DNA of 58,126 nt, taken from Ignavibacteria bacterium. Lineage in GTDB: Bacteria; Bacteroidota; Ignavibacteria; UBA10030; F1-140-MAGs086. Below the pieces are notes generated by a model. That model saw only the letters and a list, made by a program, of their open reading frames with translations, did not search any database and was not told where the DNA came from. This document shows positions 1 through 8,769 of this stretch, piece by piece (the stretch's first letter is position 1; each line of letters begins with the position of its first letter). Both the position numbers and the translations under genes were made by a program. Where the stretch lies: contig VGWC01000008.1 of the NCBI GenBank assembly GCA_016873775.1, positions 1 through 58,126 on the forward strand, read 5' to 3'.

Positions 1-132
1 ATATGGTTTTTCACCGCATCCGATATCAACTAATATTCCTTTTGCATATATCTTTAACGCTCGATTAATTTCTGGGTTGATAAGCCAGTAAATCAAAAAG
101 TTGTAATAGCGAGAGAGTTCAAACTTTTTCAC
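1..132 (-). CDS. Class I SAM-dependent methyltransferase, N-terminal part (gene runs off the window)
   Basis: Only the first 44 codons are present. The reading frame starts at a GTG at 132-130 and is still open at base 1. Residues 34-40 read LVDIGCG, followed by EKPY, which is the glycine-rich SAM-binding motif I of class I methyltransferases. The GTG overlaps the TGA of the upstream methyltransferase (GTGA, 132-129), and AGGGAG lies a few bases upstream inside that gene, so translational coupling is likely. It is the last visible gene of the polysaccharide locus, so a surface glycan or lipid precursor is a plausible substrate, but nothing in 44 residues shows this. Confidence 0.75.
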   Translation of the reverse strand, partial: MKKFELSRYYNFLIYWLINPEINRALKIYAKGILVDIGCGEKPY

Positions 133-833
133 TTTCTCCCTGCAAGTATAGAAATTCTCTCACCAACATCATCATAGTTATGCAAGGGCGAAAGTTCAAA
201 CATAGAAAAATAATTTTGGTATTCTGCAACACTTCGAAAAACCCAATGTTTTCCGCTTGGTTTTTCACTTGTATTTTCTATTAAAAAAAGAAGACCGTGC
301 TTGTTCAGAACACGGTTTATTTCTTTTACCGTGTGTTTCAATATTTTATTTTTTATTCCACCGAGCACTAAACAGCACCACACGATATCAGCGCTACAAT
401 CATCAAGAGGAATTTTTCCTTCGTCCATCACTTTGTAACTAACATCAGCATTGTTCGAAGCAAACGAAAGTATTTCCGCAATCGGATCAACACCAATTGC
501 TTTTCCTTGTATCATTGAAGCTAAATCATTCGTGAATCGCCCAGGACCACATCCAAAATCAAGAACTGTTCTTTCTGTTCCATTTAATTGGCTTTTAAAC
601 AATGGGTAAATCTCGTCTTTCTGTTTCTGAGTAACAATTTCGTATTCTTCTTCTGTATGCGCAATATTCAGCACAGAACGTTTACCATAATTGCGTACAC
701 GTTTCTTCCAATAATTTATATCGTTTTCAAAAAAAGAAATCAAGTGTGAAACTAATTGCATAAAGAAAGAATAATGAAGTGAATAAATTTTCTCTACGCA
801 ATCAATACTATTTCCATCGCGAGATATTGTCAA
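129..833 (-). CDS. Class I SAM-dependent methyltransferase
   Basis: A 234-residue protein with motif I VLDFGCGPGRF in its middle, then an acidic loop (GVDP) and a post-II region, as in Methyltransf_11/25 folds. About 90 residues precede motif I. The first codon used here is a TTG at 833, which overlaps the 3' end of the Wzz-like gene by 26 bases; an ATG at 761 (residue 25) is the alternative start. Neither has a convincing ribosome site. It is followed directly by a second methyltransferase start at 132. In this position, after an aminotransferase and a chain-length protein, it probably decorates a sugar or glycan precursor. The substrate is not visible in the sequence. Confidence 0.75.
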   Translation of the reverse strand: MTISRDGNSIDCVEKIYSLHYSFFMQLVSHLISFFENDINYWKKRVRNYGKRSVLNIAHTEEEYEIVTQKQKDEIYPLFKSQLNGTERTVLDFGCGPGRFTNDLASMIQGKAIGVDPIAEILSFASNNADVSYKVMDEGKIPLDDCSADIVWCCLVLGGIKNKILKHTVKEINRVLNKHGLLFLIENTSEKPSGKHWVFRSVAEYQNYFSMFELSPLHNYDDVGERISILAGRK

Positions 834-1983
834 AAATATAATTTAGTTTTTTTGACTTTTGCAATTCTTCATTCTCCTGATATAAAACATAAAAAAACGA
901 TATAATAAGACTTCCAAACGCAATCAATAAACTAAAGAGGACGCGGGGAGGATATGATTTTTTTTCCGGTTTTACCGGAGCATCAACTATTTGAAGAACA
1001 GGAACATTTTTTTGTTCTTCGAATCGCGCTTGCTCATACATTGGAACAAGGAATTCAAGAATTTTAGAATAAATTTCTACATTACGGTAATGACGTAGAT
1101 ACGCTTTTGCTTTTAGCGGCAATGTATTTAACGCCAAAATTACATTCTCCCCATTTTCTCCTGTCTTCATTTCATTTAATTTCTTTTGAAACTCAACAAC
1201 TGTTGTTCGTAAGTTTTGCACTTGGGAGGAATTTTCAGAGAATGTCTTTTCTACGATTGATAATTCAATTTGCTTTGCCGTCAGTTCGGATTCGATAATT
1301 GAATACGCGTTGATAATAAGTTTTGTTTGTTCTTTTGCTTCAAACATTCCTGTTTCTTGCTGATATACCGACATTGAATCTTCTGCAAGGCGAAGGTTTT
1401 CTTTCATCTCATTATACCGTTCTTCGAGAAACATTCGATTGTTTTTCGATTTTGCAACGTTGAGTGCAATTTCACGTTTGTTAATAAGTTCAAGAATATA
1501 ATTGGAAATATCAACTGCCTTTTCTGGCGAATATGCGTTCACCGTAATTTCATACGCGTTTTCATCTGTAACTTCTGTCTTGATTGATTTTTTAAATGCC
1601 TTCACAGTTTTTTCCATACTCTCCGGATCGTAGTCCTTTTGCAAATCAAATTTCCTTATGATATCTTCGAGTGTAGAACGGCTATTAAGAATCGTTGTGT
1701 ACATATCTATTTCGGCTGAAGCAGAATTTCCTTTCAATCCTAAGGGCAAGTTTCCCAAATTCTTCATCAAAGAAGAAAGCCCGCTGATCTGTTGATTATC
1801 GCTGGGAATAATTACTGATTTCGCTTCGAATTCTTCTTGAATAAAAAAATAAATAAAAAGATACGATACAACAAAAACGCTTGCAGTAATAAGTAAAAGA
1901 AACTTTTTCCACTTCACCATAAGTACAAGGAAGTCAAAAAAATCTGTGTTCTTTGTTTCGAATATTTTGTCTTCAGTAAGCAT
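808..1983 (-). CDS. Wzz/GNVR-type chain-length determinant (polysaccharide co-polymerase)
   Basis: A 391-residue inner-membrane protein. A membrane segment lies near residues 28-50 and a second one near 348-368, just after a proline-rich PEKKSYPPR stretch. Between them is a long charged periplasmic region with heptad-like coiled coil. This two-TM layout with a Pro-rich motif before TM2 is that of Wzz and GNVR-domain proteins, which set polymer length with Wzy or with a tyrosine kinase. No kinase domain is fused. The stop at 808 lies inside the next gene, and the start sits 4 bases after the DegT aminotransferase stop, so the genes appear to share one transcript. Confidence 0.82.
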   Translation of the reverse strand: MLTEDKIFETKNTDFFDFLVLMVKWKKFLLLITASVFVVSYLFIYFFIQEEFEAKSVIIPSDNQQISGLSSLMKNLGNLPLGLKGNSASAEIDMYTTILNSRSTLEDIIRKFDLQKDYDPESMEKTVKAFKKSIKTEVTDENAYEITVNAYSPEKAVDISNYILELINKREIALNVAKSKNNRMFLEERYNEMKENLRLAEDSMSVYQQETGMFEAKEQTKLIINAYSIIESELTAKQIELSIVEKTFSENSSQVQNLRTTVVEFQKKLNEMKTGENGENVILALNTLPLKAKAYLRHYRNVEIYSKILEFLVPMYEQARFEEQKNVPVLQIVDAPVKPEKKSYPPRVLFSLLIAFGSLIISFFYVLYQENEELQKSKKLNYIFDNISRWK

Positions 1984-1987
1984 TTAA

Positions 1988-3151
1988 CTATTCGCGGACA
2001 TTATGAAGCAATATTTTGCGGACGGCAGTAACAACATCGTTAACATCGTCATGAGTTAATTTTGGAGAAAGTGGAATTGATATTGTCCTATCTGCTACAA
2101 ACTCAGTGTTTGGAAAATCTCCTCGCTGATAACCAAATCGTTCACGATAATACGGATGCAAATGCAACGCGGTGTAATGAACTCCACAACCGATATTTTC
2201 CTTCTGCATTAAATTCATAAAATCATCTCGAGTGATACGCAATTTATCTGTATCGAGTAAAAGGGTGTAAAGATGGAATGCATGCCGTGTATTGGGTTCA
2301 ACTGGGGATGGGAGAAAAACAGGTAAATCGTGGAACGATTGATTATATATTTCCCATATCTCTTTGCGTCGTTTAGAGTAATCCTCAATTCGCTTCAATT
2401 GGTGAATACCAAGTGATGCTTGTATATCCATCATATTATATTTGAAACCAGGATAAATAACTTCATAGTGTTTATATCCTGAGTCAGAAAATCGTTTCCA
2501 AGCATCCTTTGTCATTCCGTGAAGTGCAAAAATTTTAAGTCTGTCTGCAAGATCCTTATCCTCAGTGGTAATCATTCCGCCTTCTCCTGTAACGATATTC
2601 TTTGTAGCGTAAAAACTATATGCTGTCATCGCACCGACATTACAAATTTTTTTACCACCATATTCTGTTTCGATTGAATGTGCTGCATCGTTTATGATAA
2701 GCGCCTTAGAATTTCTGGCTATCTCTTCAATTTCGTTCATCTCACATGCTCTTCCTGCAAAATGGACTGGAATAATGGCCTTAGTTTTCTCTGTGATTTT
2801 TTTTCTAATTTCTATCGGATCTATACACATTGATTTCCGATTAATATCCGCAAATACAGGGGTTGCCGTTGTGTGAATCACAGAGTTTGCAGTTGCACAA
2901 AACGTCATAGGCGTGGTAATGACTTCATCTCCTTCAGTAACATCAGAAACTACCATTGCAAGGTGGAGTGCAGCAGTACAAGATGATACAGCGATTGCGT
3001 ATTTTGCAGCGACATATTCCGCAAACATTTCTTCGAACTTACTCACTTTTGGCCCAGTTCCAATCCAGCCAGAACGAAGTGAAGATACAACTTCTTGTAT
3101 TTCATCTTCTTCTATCCGTGGGCTTCCAAAAACTAAAAAAGAATTTCTCAC
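1988..3151 (-). CDS. DegT/DnrJ/EryC1/StrS-family sugar aminotransferase
   Basis: A 387-residue PLP enzyme of the family that transaminates nucleotide-activated keto-sugars. N-terminal GWIGTGP and SSCTAALHLAM are typical. NDAAHSIE has D155 for the PLP ring nitrogen, and FYATKNIVTGEGG has K184 as the Schiff-base lysine. Length is normal for the family. It lies between the SLBB exporter (15-base gap) and the Wzz-like protein. With RmlB making dTDP-4-keto-6-deoxyglucose in the same locus, an amino-deoxy sugar for a surface polysaccharide is a reasonable product. The exact sugar cannot be read from the sequence. Confidence 0.88.
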   Translation of the reverse strand: MRNSFLVFGSPRIEEDEIQEVVSSLRSGWIGTGPKVSKFEEMFAEYVAAKYAIAVSSCTAALHLAMVVSDVTEGDEVITTPMTFCATANSVIHTTATPVFADINRKSMCIDPIEIRKKITEKTKAIIPVHFAGRACEMNEIEEIARNSKALIINDAAHSIETEYGGKKICNVGAMTAYSFYATKNIVTGEGGMITTEDKDLADRLKIFALHGMTKDAWKRFSDSGYKHYEVIYPGFKYNMMDIQASLGIHQLKRIEDYSKRRKEIWEIYNQSFHDLPVFLPSPVEPNTRHAFHLYTLLLDTDKLRITRDDFMNLMQKENIGCGVHYTALHLHPYYRERFGYQRGDFPNTEFVADRTISIPLSPKLTHDDVNDVVTAVRKILLHNVRE

Positions 3152-3167
3152 TATTGGTTAAATGACA

Positions 3168-4793
3168 TTATTTAATGTTTGAAATTACGACAGCAATGCC
3201 AATTACCACACTCAACACACTCGCAACTTGGCTTGCGATTGTAGCATAATACGCAAACGAACGTTCCGGAACCTTTGGAATCCAAATATAGTCACCTTCT
3301 TCTATAACGGTTTCATCGGGTTCAAGCCACTGCTTTGATTTGGCTTTTATAATTCTGATATCTCCCTCACGTGCGTTTTCAGTAAATCCACCTGCTTTCT
3401 CTATATAATATTCAACACTTTTTCCTGTAAGAAATTCTACATTCCCCGGAGATTCAACCTGTCCAAAGACATAAATAAAATAATTAATACTCGGAATGTT
3501 AATCACATCCTCCGACTTCAATAAAACATCCTTCGATTTATCTTTTCGAAGAAATAGTTCTTCAAAATTTACGGTCACTGCTTCCTTCTTTATTCGCAAA
3601 TTTGTTTCCACGACATAATATGAACTATCTTCCACGGAAACATTTCCACGCTGGCTTAACAATCTATCCAATTCTATCTCTTCCTGTTGAACAGAACGAC
3701 GAATCAATTCCGCTGTTTTTAACGATGCAAACTCAGTGAATCCTCCGGCAATTTCGATCATACCGCTGAGTTTTGTTCTGTCTTTCGTAATAGGATAAGT
3801 TCCAGGATAACGGACTTCGCCGGTAATGGTAACAAAATAATCTTCCCGAAGTTCTACTTTCGGTTTCACAACAACTCTGTCTCCGGGTTGAAGTAAAAAA
3901 TCTTTCTGCTTAATCATTATTTCATTGGAAGTAAACACTCGCGTTTCCAACGTTTTCCCTTCAAAATCCAAACGAGAAAACTCAATACTATCAAGCAACG
4001 CGCGCGGTGTAAAACCGTGTGCAATTTCAATCAAATCGTGAATGCTATCACCTTCGACATATTCATATCGTCCCGGTGTATTTACTTCGCCGTAAATGGC
4101 AACAACGTTTTTTGTTTTATCTTTTCTTGGAACAACGATGACATCTCCTTCGCGTAAATATGGATTCGATGTATTGTTTTTTATTGCATAAAACTTTGGT
4201 AAATCTACTCGTGTTTGCGTTCCATCTTTTCGTTTCAAAACAATATTGCGTGTTGATTGCTCTTTATCTATTCGTCTCAATTCTGCTTCTTGCTTTATGT
4301 CTGCTATGCTATTTGCTTCCTGAATTACTTTATCAACTCGGTTAATCGAATATGCTTGATAGGTTCCGGGATTCAATACCCAACCGCTAATCGTTACAAC
4401 AATCGGGCGCGGCGTTACAAGTGTAACGGTGATTTCTCCTATAATATATTTTCTTCGAATCTCCGAAGTAACATTTTTCTTTGCTTCTTCAAGCGTTAAA
4501 TCAGAAACTTTTACTTCGCCAACAGTTGGAATGATAAGCGTTCCTTCCGGTGTAACTGTTAAATTGAAACTCATCGGCGGACTAATCCAAACATTTACAC
4601 TTATTACATCGGATGGTCCTACAATATAAGTTTTTGTATCAATGACATCTTCCATTGGTAAACCAACTTGCGTTTGTTGCGGAAAAGAAAATTCTTTTTT
4701 CTCAAGAAACGAATGTTTCTTTTCATCGGTAAATTGGGAAAAGAGAACTGAAGTTGAGAAAAGAAAAAGTATGAGAATATTTTTTACACTCAT
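3168..4793 (-). CDS. Polysaccharide export protein with SLBB domains (Wza-like)
   Basis: A 541-residue protein when started at the ATG at 4793, which gives a clean signal peptide (MSVKNILILFLFSTSVLFSQ). An earlier start at 4877 would lie inside rfbB and hide that signal. After the signal comes a Poly_export region (YIVGPSDVISVNVW and PEGTLIIPTVGEV), then repeated SLBB-type units recognisable by ISGWVLNPGTY, IYGEVNTPGRY, ITGEVRYPGTY and VFGQVESPGNV. A hydrophobic C-terminal segment (last ~25 residues) would anchor it in a membrane. The start codon overlaps the rfbB stop (ATGA, 4793-4790), so the two are translationally coupled. Together with the Wzz-like protein it forms the export side of a Wzy-type polysaccharide pathway. 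Confidence 0.85.
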   Translation of the reverse strand: MSVKNILILFLFSTSVLFSQFTDEKKHSFLEKKEFSFPQQTQVGLPMEDVIDTKTYIVGPSDVISVNVWISPPMSFNLTVTPEGTLIIPTVGEVKVSDLTLEEAKKNVTSEIRRKYIIGEITVTLVTPRPIVVTISGWVLNPGTYQAYSINRVDKVIQEANSIADIKQEAELRRIDKEQSTRNIVLKRKDGTQTRVDLPKFYAIKNNTSNPYLREGDVIVVPRKDKTKNVVAIYGEVNTPGRYEYVEGDSIHDLIEIAHGFTPRALLDSIEFSRLDFEGKTLETRVFTSNEIMIKQKDFLLQPGDRVVVKPKVELREDYFVTITGEVRYPGTYPITKDRTKLSGMIEIAGGFTEFASLKTAELIRRSVQQEEIELDRLLSQRGNVSVEDSSYYVVETNLRIKKEAVTVNFEELFLRKDKSKDVLLKSEDVINIPSINYFIYVFGQVESPGNVEFLTGKSVEYYIEKAGGFTENAREGDIRIIKAKSKQWLEPDETVIEEGDYIWIPKVPERSFAYYATIASQVASVLSVVIGIAVVISNIK

Positions 4794-5803
4794 CTGTTTG
4801 CGTATTGTTGTATGTAATAGTTTTTGTATTCGCCAGAAAGGATTCGCTTCCACCAACGTTCGTGAGACAAGTACCACTCAATTGTTCCTTGCAATCCTGT
4901 TTCAAAAGTATGTTGCGGAGACCAACCAAGTTCTTTTTTTATTTTCGTTGCATCAATTGCGTAACGTAAATCATGCCCCGGTCTATCTTTTACAAACGTA
5001 ATGAGCGATTCGGGTTTTTCTAAATTTTTCAAAATGAGTTTAACGATATCAATATTTTTCCATTCGTTATTACCGCCAATGTTATACACTTCTCCGACAA
5101 CACCATCGTGCAACACAACATCGAGCGCCGAGCAATGGTCGTTCACGTGCAACCAATCGCGTACGTTTGTTCCTTTTCCATAGACAGGAAGTGGTTTATC
5201 ATTCAACGCATTGATTATCATCAGTGGAATAAGTTTTTCCGGAAATTGATATGCACCATAATTATTAGAACATCGCGTTACAACGACAGGAATATTAAAT
5301 GTGTGTTGATATGCTAATGCAAACATATCAGAACTTGTTTTACTTGCTGAATATGGCGAGTTGGGATGCAGTGAAGTGTTTTCTGTGAACTTTCCGCTTT
5401 CTCCTAATGAACCATAAACTTCGTCAGTAGAAACTTGTAAAAATTTTTCGACAGAATATTTTTTTGCTATGTCGAGTAATACTTGCGTTCCTAAAACATT
5501 GGTGCGAACAAATTCCGATGCGCTCAAAATACTTCTATCTACGTGAGACTCTGCAGCAAAATTTACAATTGCATCAATGGAATATTTTACCATCAATCCT
5601 TCTACAAAAGGGGCATCGCAAATATCACCTTTTTCAAAATGATATCGCGGATTGTCTTCTACATCTTCAAGATTTTCTAAATTTCCGGCATAGGTCAATT
5701 TATCCAGATTCACAATAGTGTATGCAGGATATTTTTGCAACATCCATTTTACAAAATTGGAGCCGATAAACCCCGCACCGCCGGTAATAAGTATATTCGT
5801 CAT
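4790..5803 (-). CDS. rfbB: dTDP-glucose 4,6-dehydratase
   Basis: 337 residues, normal for RmlB. It converts dTDP-glucose to dTDP-4-keto-6-deoxyglucose with bound NAD+. The Rossmann motif TGGAGFIG is at 7-14, the catalytic STDE at 125-128, and the YSASK active-site pair Y151/K155 is intact. The C-terminal NIGGNNEWKNIDIV and RPGHDLRYA blocks are those of RmlB rather than of a generic epimerase. RmlA, which would make its substrate, lies at the other end of this window (54966-56030, plus strand). The RmlC-like gene is 67 bases upstream across a palindromic repeat. Confidence 0.95.
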   Translation of the reverse strand: MTNILITGGAGFIGSNFVKWMLQKYPAYTIVNLDKLTYAGNLENLEDVEDNPRYHFEKGDICDAPFVEGLMVKYSIDAIVNFAAESHVDRSILSASEFVRTNVLGTQVLLDIAKKYSVEKFLQVSTDEVYGSLGESGKFTENTSLHPNSPYSASKTSSDMFALAYQHTFNIPVVVTRCSNNYGAYQFPEKLIPLMIINALNDKPLPVYGKGTNVRDWLHVNDHCSALDVVLHDGVVGEVYNIGGNNEWKNIDIVKLILKNLEKPESLITFVKDRPGHDLRYAIDATKIKKELGWSPQHTFETGLQGTIEWYLSHERWWKRILSGEYKNYYIQQYANR

Positions 5804-5866
5804 TTGTTATTTGTTAATCGTATTCGGAATTTTATTTCTATGAACTAATAACAGATAACTATGAAC
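5804..5866. repeat. Heptad-word palindromic element between rfbC-like gene and rfbB
   Basis: The left arm is written in words such as GTTATTT, GTTAATC and GTATTCG. The right arm, read on the minus strand, gives GTTCATA, GTTATCT and GTTATTA. The two arms therefore pair imperfectly and share a seven-base period. It fills almost all of the gap between the two genes and belongs to the same structural class as the other heptad elements of the window. Confidence 0.55.
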
Positions 5867-5870
5867 TTCT

Positions 5871-6362
5871 TCAATCAAGTTTATAAATTGTATTCGCGTC
5901 ATCTTCGTGGCGAATTTCATCCACTGTTTCTTTCTTTCCGTTTCCCGCAAAAAGTTTATTGGGATAGTTTGTAACCATTCCAAGTTTTCCGCCTACATTT
6001 TTATAAGCGTGAACAACTCCAGGAGGAATCAATACAGATTTCGGTGAATCTTCTCCAGCGTACACCACCATTTTGTTATTATATGTCGGGGAGTTTTTTC
6101 TGTTATCCCACAAATACACTTTGAAATTCGAGGGACCGATAAACCCGAACAAATCCGATTGTTCAACGTGTTCGTGAGGTCCGCGAGCAATATCGGGATG
6201 AGTCACGGATATGTAACTCATAACGGGGAAAAATTGTTCCGCGTTGGGAATACTTTCTTTCATTTCGTCAATGCGAAATGTTTCAGCAAGCCAACCACGC
6301 TCATCAATAAATTTGCGAATGTCACGAATAACGACACCTTCGATCGTGCCTTTCTTAAACAT
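5871..6362 (-). CDS. rfbC: dTDP-4-dehydrorhamnose 3,5-epimerase-like cupin (RmlC family)
   Basis: 163 residues with the RmlC cupin pattern. DERGWLAETFR lies near the N-terminus, and GPHEH stands at the place of the family's RGLHxQ active-site histidine. VLIPPGVVHAYKNVGG is the second cupin strand block. It is shorter than classical RmlC (about 180-190) and the GPHEH variant is typical of the divergent dTDP-sugar epimerase branch, so it may act on a related 4-keto sugar rather than strictly on the rhamnose intermediate. It leads the minus-strand polysaccharide locus. The 195 bases upstream contain no gene and probably the promoter. Confidence 0.75.
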   Translation of the reverse strand: MFKKGTIEGVVIRDIRKFIDERGWLAETFRIDEMKESIPNAEQFFPVMSYISVTHPDIARGPHEHVEQSDLFGFIGPSNFKVYLWDNRKNSPTYNNKMVVYAGEDSPKSVLIPPGVVHAYKNVGGKLGMVTNYPNKLFAGNGKKETVDEIRHEDDANTIYKLD

Positions 6363-6557
6363 AGGGTATAAAAATCTTTAAATAAAATGCCAAATGTATT
6401 TCTTGAGGTAAAAATTCTGTTCCTGGACTAAAGAGAATAGTATCAATAACTTGATAGAGAGATATGGTTTTGTGTAAAGAGATATTAAATTTTGGCGGCA
6501 AAAATTACAAAAGTTTGAAGGATTAGCAAAGAGAGAAATTTCTTTCTTCCTTATTCC

Positions 6558-7598
6558 TTATTCACTATTCATTTTCTCTTTTTTTACTTCTCGTTCTTTC
6601 AATAGTTTTCTTAACATCCGAACTGCAACTAAATGGTCTGCGTAATTAGTCGTGAACGTATGTCCTCCGCTTCCATTCGCAACAAAAAAAAATTTGTTGT
6701 GCTTGCTCGGAAACAGCACAGCGAGAATTGATTTCTTTCCTGGATTATTAACCGGTCCCGGTGGCAATCCATAATGGCGATACGTGTTAAACGGCGATTC
6801 GATTTTGTAATCGTGGTACGTTAATCGGCGCGATTTCCTTTCCAAGATATATTGTATCGTCGGGTCTGCTTGCAATGGCATATTTTTTTTTAAACGATTG
6901 AGATACACTCCCGCAATTACTGCGCGTTCCGAATCAATATGCGTTTCACCTTCAACAATGGATGCCAGTGTCAAAACTTCGTGCATTGTTAAACCAAATT
7001 TTTTTGCGTGTGATTTTTTTTCTTCTGAAAATACTGAATGAAATTTTTTCAGTTGTTTCGCAATGATTTCTTCTTCATTCATTTGCCACATTAGTTCGTA
7101 CGTAGAAGGAAATAAATATCCTTCAAGGGAATGTGCTTCTATATGGAATTTCGAAAGAAATGTTCGTGAAAAAGCAAGTGACGCAAAACGCGCAGAATCT
7201 ATTCCCACCGTGTTGCTCAATATGCGCGCCTGTGTTGTTATTCGCGTTCCTTCGGGAATAGTAACAATCACCGGAATTATTGCTCCTCCACTTCGCAACA
7301 ATGCCAGCAATTCGCGATTTGAGAGTCCGCTCGGAATACTATATTTCCCAACAATTACACGATTTTCTCCCGGGAAAAAACGCATCATAATATCAAAATA
7401 AAATCTGCTGCGAAATACATGCTTCACTTCCAACAAGGAAAGCACGTCATCGAAATTCATTCCTTTATTGATAAAAACGATTTTACTTTGTCCTTCGGGA
7501 AAATTATTGGAAACAATGATGGCTTCGTACATAATATACACGCCGCCAAGCACAAGCAGCACCATACAAATAAGTAAGGTTGAAAAAAATTTCTTCAT
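6558..7598 (-). CDS. mltG: Endolytic murein transglycosylase MltG (YceG family)
   Basis: 346 residues with one N-terminal membrane anchor (about residues 5-27) and a periplasmic YceG domain. The family signature is present: LASIVEGETH (glutamates 216/218 in the VExET catalytic motif), then GVYLNRLKKNMPLQADPTIQY and YNTYRHYGLPPGPV-type blocks further on. MltG cleaves nascent glycan strands and so ends peptidoglycan elongation. The start overlaps the tsaD stop by four bases (ATGA), which implies coupled translation. Confidence 0.93.
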   Translation of the reverse strand: MKKFFSTLLICMVLLVLGGVYIMYEAIIVSNNFPEGQSKIVFINKGMNFDDVLSLLEVKHVFRSRFYFDIMMRFFPGENRVIVGKYSIPSGLSNRELLALLRSGGAIIPVIVTIPEGTRITTQARILSNTVGIDSARFASLAFSRTFLSKFHIEAHSLEGYLFPSTYELMWQMNEEEIIAKQLKKFHSVFSEEKKSHAKKFGLTMHEVLTLASIVEGETHIDSERAVIAGVYLNRLKKNMPLQADPTIQYILERKSRRLTYHDYKIESPFNTYRHYGLPPGPVNNPGKKSILAVLFPSKHNKFFFVANGSGGHTFTTNYADHLVAVRMLRKLLKEREVKKEKMNSE

Positions 7599-8626
7599 TG
7601 CTTCTCTTGTGAAATGCGTAAATTCGGAACAGGAACCAAATCAAACTCCGAATGAATGCCGCGTTGCAATTTCATTTCTCCCACTTTTGCAATCATTGCG
7701 CCGTTATCTGTGCAGAATTGCAGTTCAGGAATGTGAAATTGTAACGAATTGCTTTTACAAAGCGATTTAAGTCTTGAACGAAGTTCTGAATTTGCGCTTA
7801 CTCCTCCTGCGATTGCAATAGAACACACATTAAACTTTCTTGCCGCAGTAAGAAGTTTCATTGTCAAAACATCAATTACTGCTATTTGAAAACTTGCACA
7901 AATATCCGCCCGTTCCTTTTCACTCAACGATTCGAGTGTTCCGTTTGTAAGAAAATGATTATCGCGTAAGTAATACAACACTGCAGTTTTCAATCCGCTG
8001 AAACTAAAATCGAACGAATCTTCATTCATCATTGCGCGGGGAAATTGTATGGCATTGGGATTTCCTTCTTTTGCCGCATTCTCGATTGCATGTCCTCCAG
8101 GATATCCGAGATTCAGCATTTTCGCAACTTTATCAAATGCTTCCCCTGCGGCGTCATCAAGTGTTTCTCCAAGAATATGATGTTGCAATGGTTTTTCTAC
8201 AAGAACAAGTATCGTATGTCCTCCCGAAACGATGAGACAAAGAAATGGATATGCAGGATTTCGAACGGATAATAAATTCGAGTAAATATGCGCTTCGAGA
8301 TGATTCACTCCAATAAAGGGTATGCGCAATCCGTATGAAAGTGATTTGGCGAAATTCACACCCACAAGCAATGCTCCCATTAATCCGGGACCAAACGTTA
8401 CAGCGATTCCTTCAAGTTCGTATTTTGAAATGTTCGCTTTGGACAATGCGCTTTCCACAACGGGAACAATAAGTTGAATATGCGCGCGTGAGGCAAGTTC
8501 GGGAACAACACCGCCATATTTTGAGTGAACAAATTGTGATGAAATGACATTCGATTTCATTCTTCCGTTGATAAGAACTGCGGCGGAAGTTTCATCGCAC
8601 GAGGTTTCGATTCCAAGAATTGTCAT
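7595..8626 (-). CDS. tsaD: tRNA N6-adenosine threonylcarbamoyltransferase
   Basis: 343 residues, standard length. It transfers threonylcarbamoyl to A37 of ANN-decoding tRNAs, working with TsaB/TsaE. The N-terminal ASKHA motif GIETSCDETSAAV is present, the metal-binding NHLEAH has H109 and H113, and SGGHT, GGxAxE-like and C-terminal ATP-binding blocks follow (AIAGGVSANSELR, FCTDNGAMIA). It forms a two-gene unit with mltG; the upstream 8627-8769 gap holds a terminator for the next minus-strand gene. Confidence 0.96.
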   Translation of the reverse strand: MTILGIETSCDETSAAVLINGRMKSNVISSQFVHSKYGGVVPELASRAHIQLIVPVVESALSKANISKYELEGIAVTFGPGLMGALLVGVNFAKSLSYGLRIPFIGVNHLEAHIYSNLLSVRNPAYPFLCLIVSGGHTILVLVEKPLQHHILGETLDDAAGEAFDKVAKMLNLGYPGGHAIENAAKEGNPNAIQFPRAMMNEDSFDFSFSGLKTAVLYYLRDNHFLTNGTLESLSEKERADICASFQIAVIDVLTMKLLTAARKFNVCSIAIAGGVSANSELRSRLKSLCKSNSLQFHIPELQFCTDNGAMIAKVGEMKLQRGIHSEFDLVPVPNLRISQEKQ

Positions 8627-8702
8627 AATTTTTTCACAGAAAATAAAGAAAAAAGGATAATTATTTTCAAGTCCAATGGCGAATGTTAAAAAGAAAAAAT
8701 TA

Positions 8703-8741
8703 AAAAACCCTCAATTTCTGATTGGGAAACTGAGGGTTTTG
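8703..8741 (-). terminator. Intrinsic terminator after the CRTAC1-like gene
   Basis: AAAACCCTCA (8704-8713) pairs with TGAGGGTTTT (8731-8740), with an inner TTTC/GAAA extension and a seven-base loop. Read on the minus strand the stem is followed by a T-rich run, so it should terminate the transcript of the gene ending at 8770 before it enters tsaD. Confidence 0.8.
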
Positions 8742-8769
8742 CATTTAATTCTCAATACTCAATTACACA

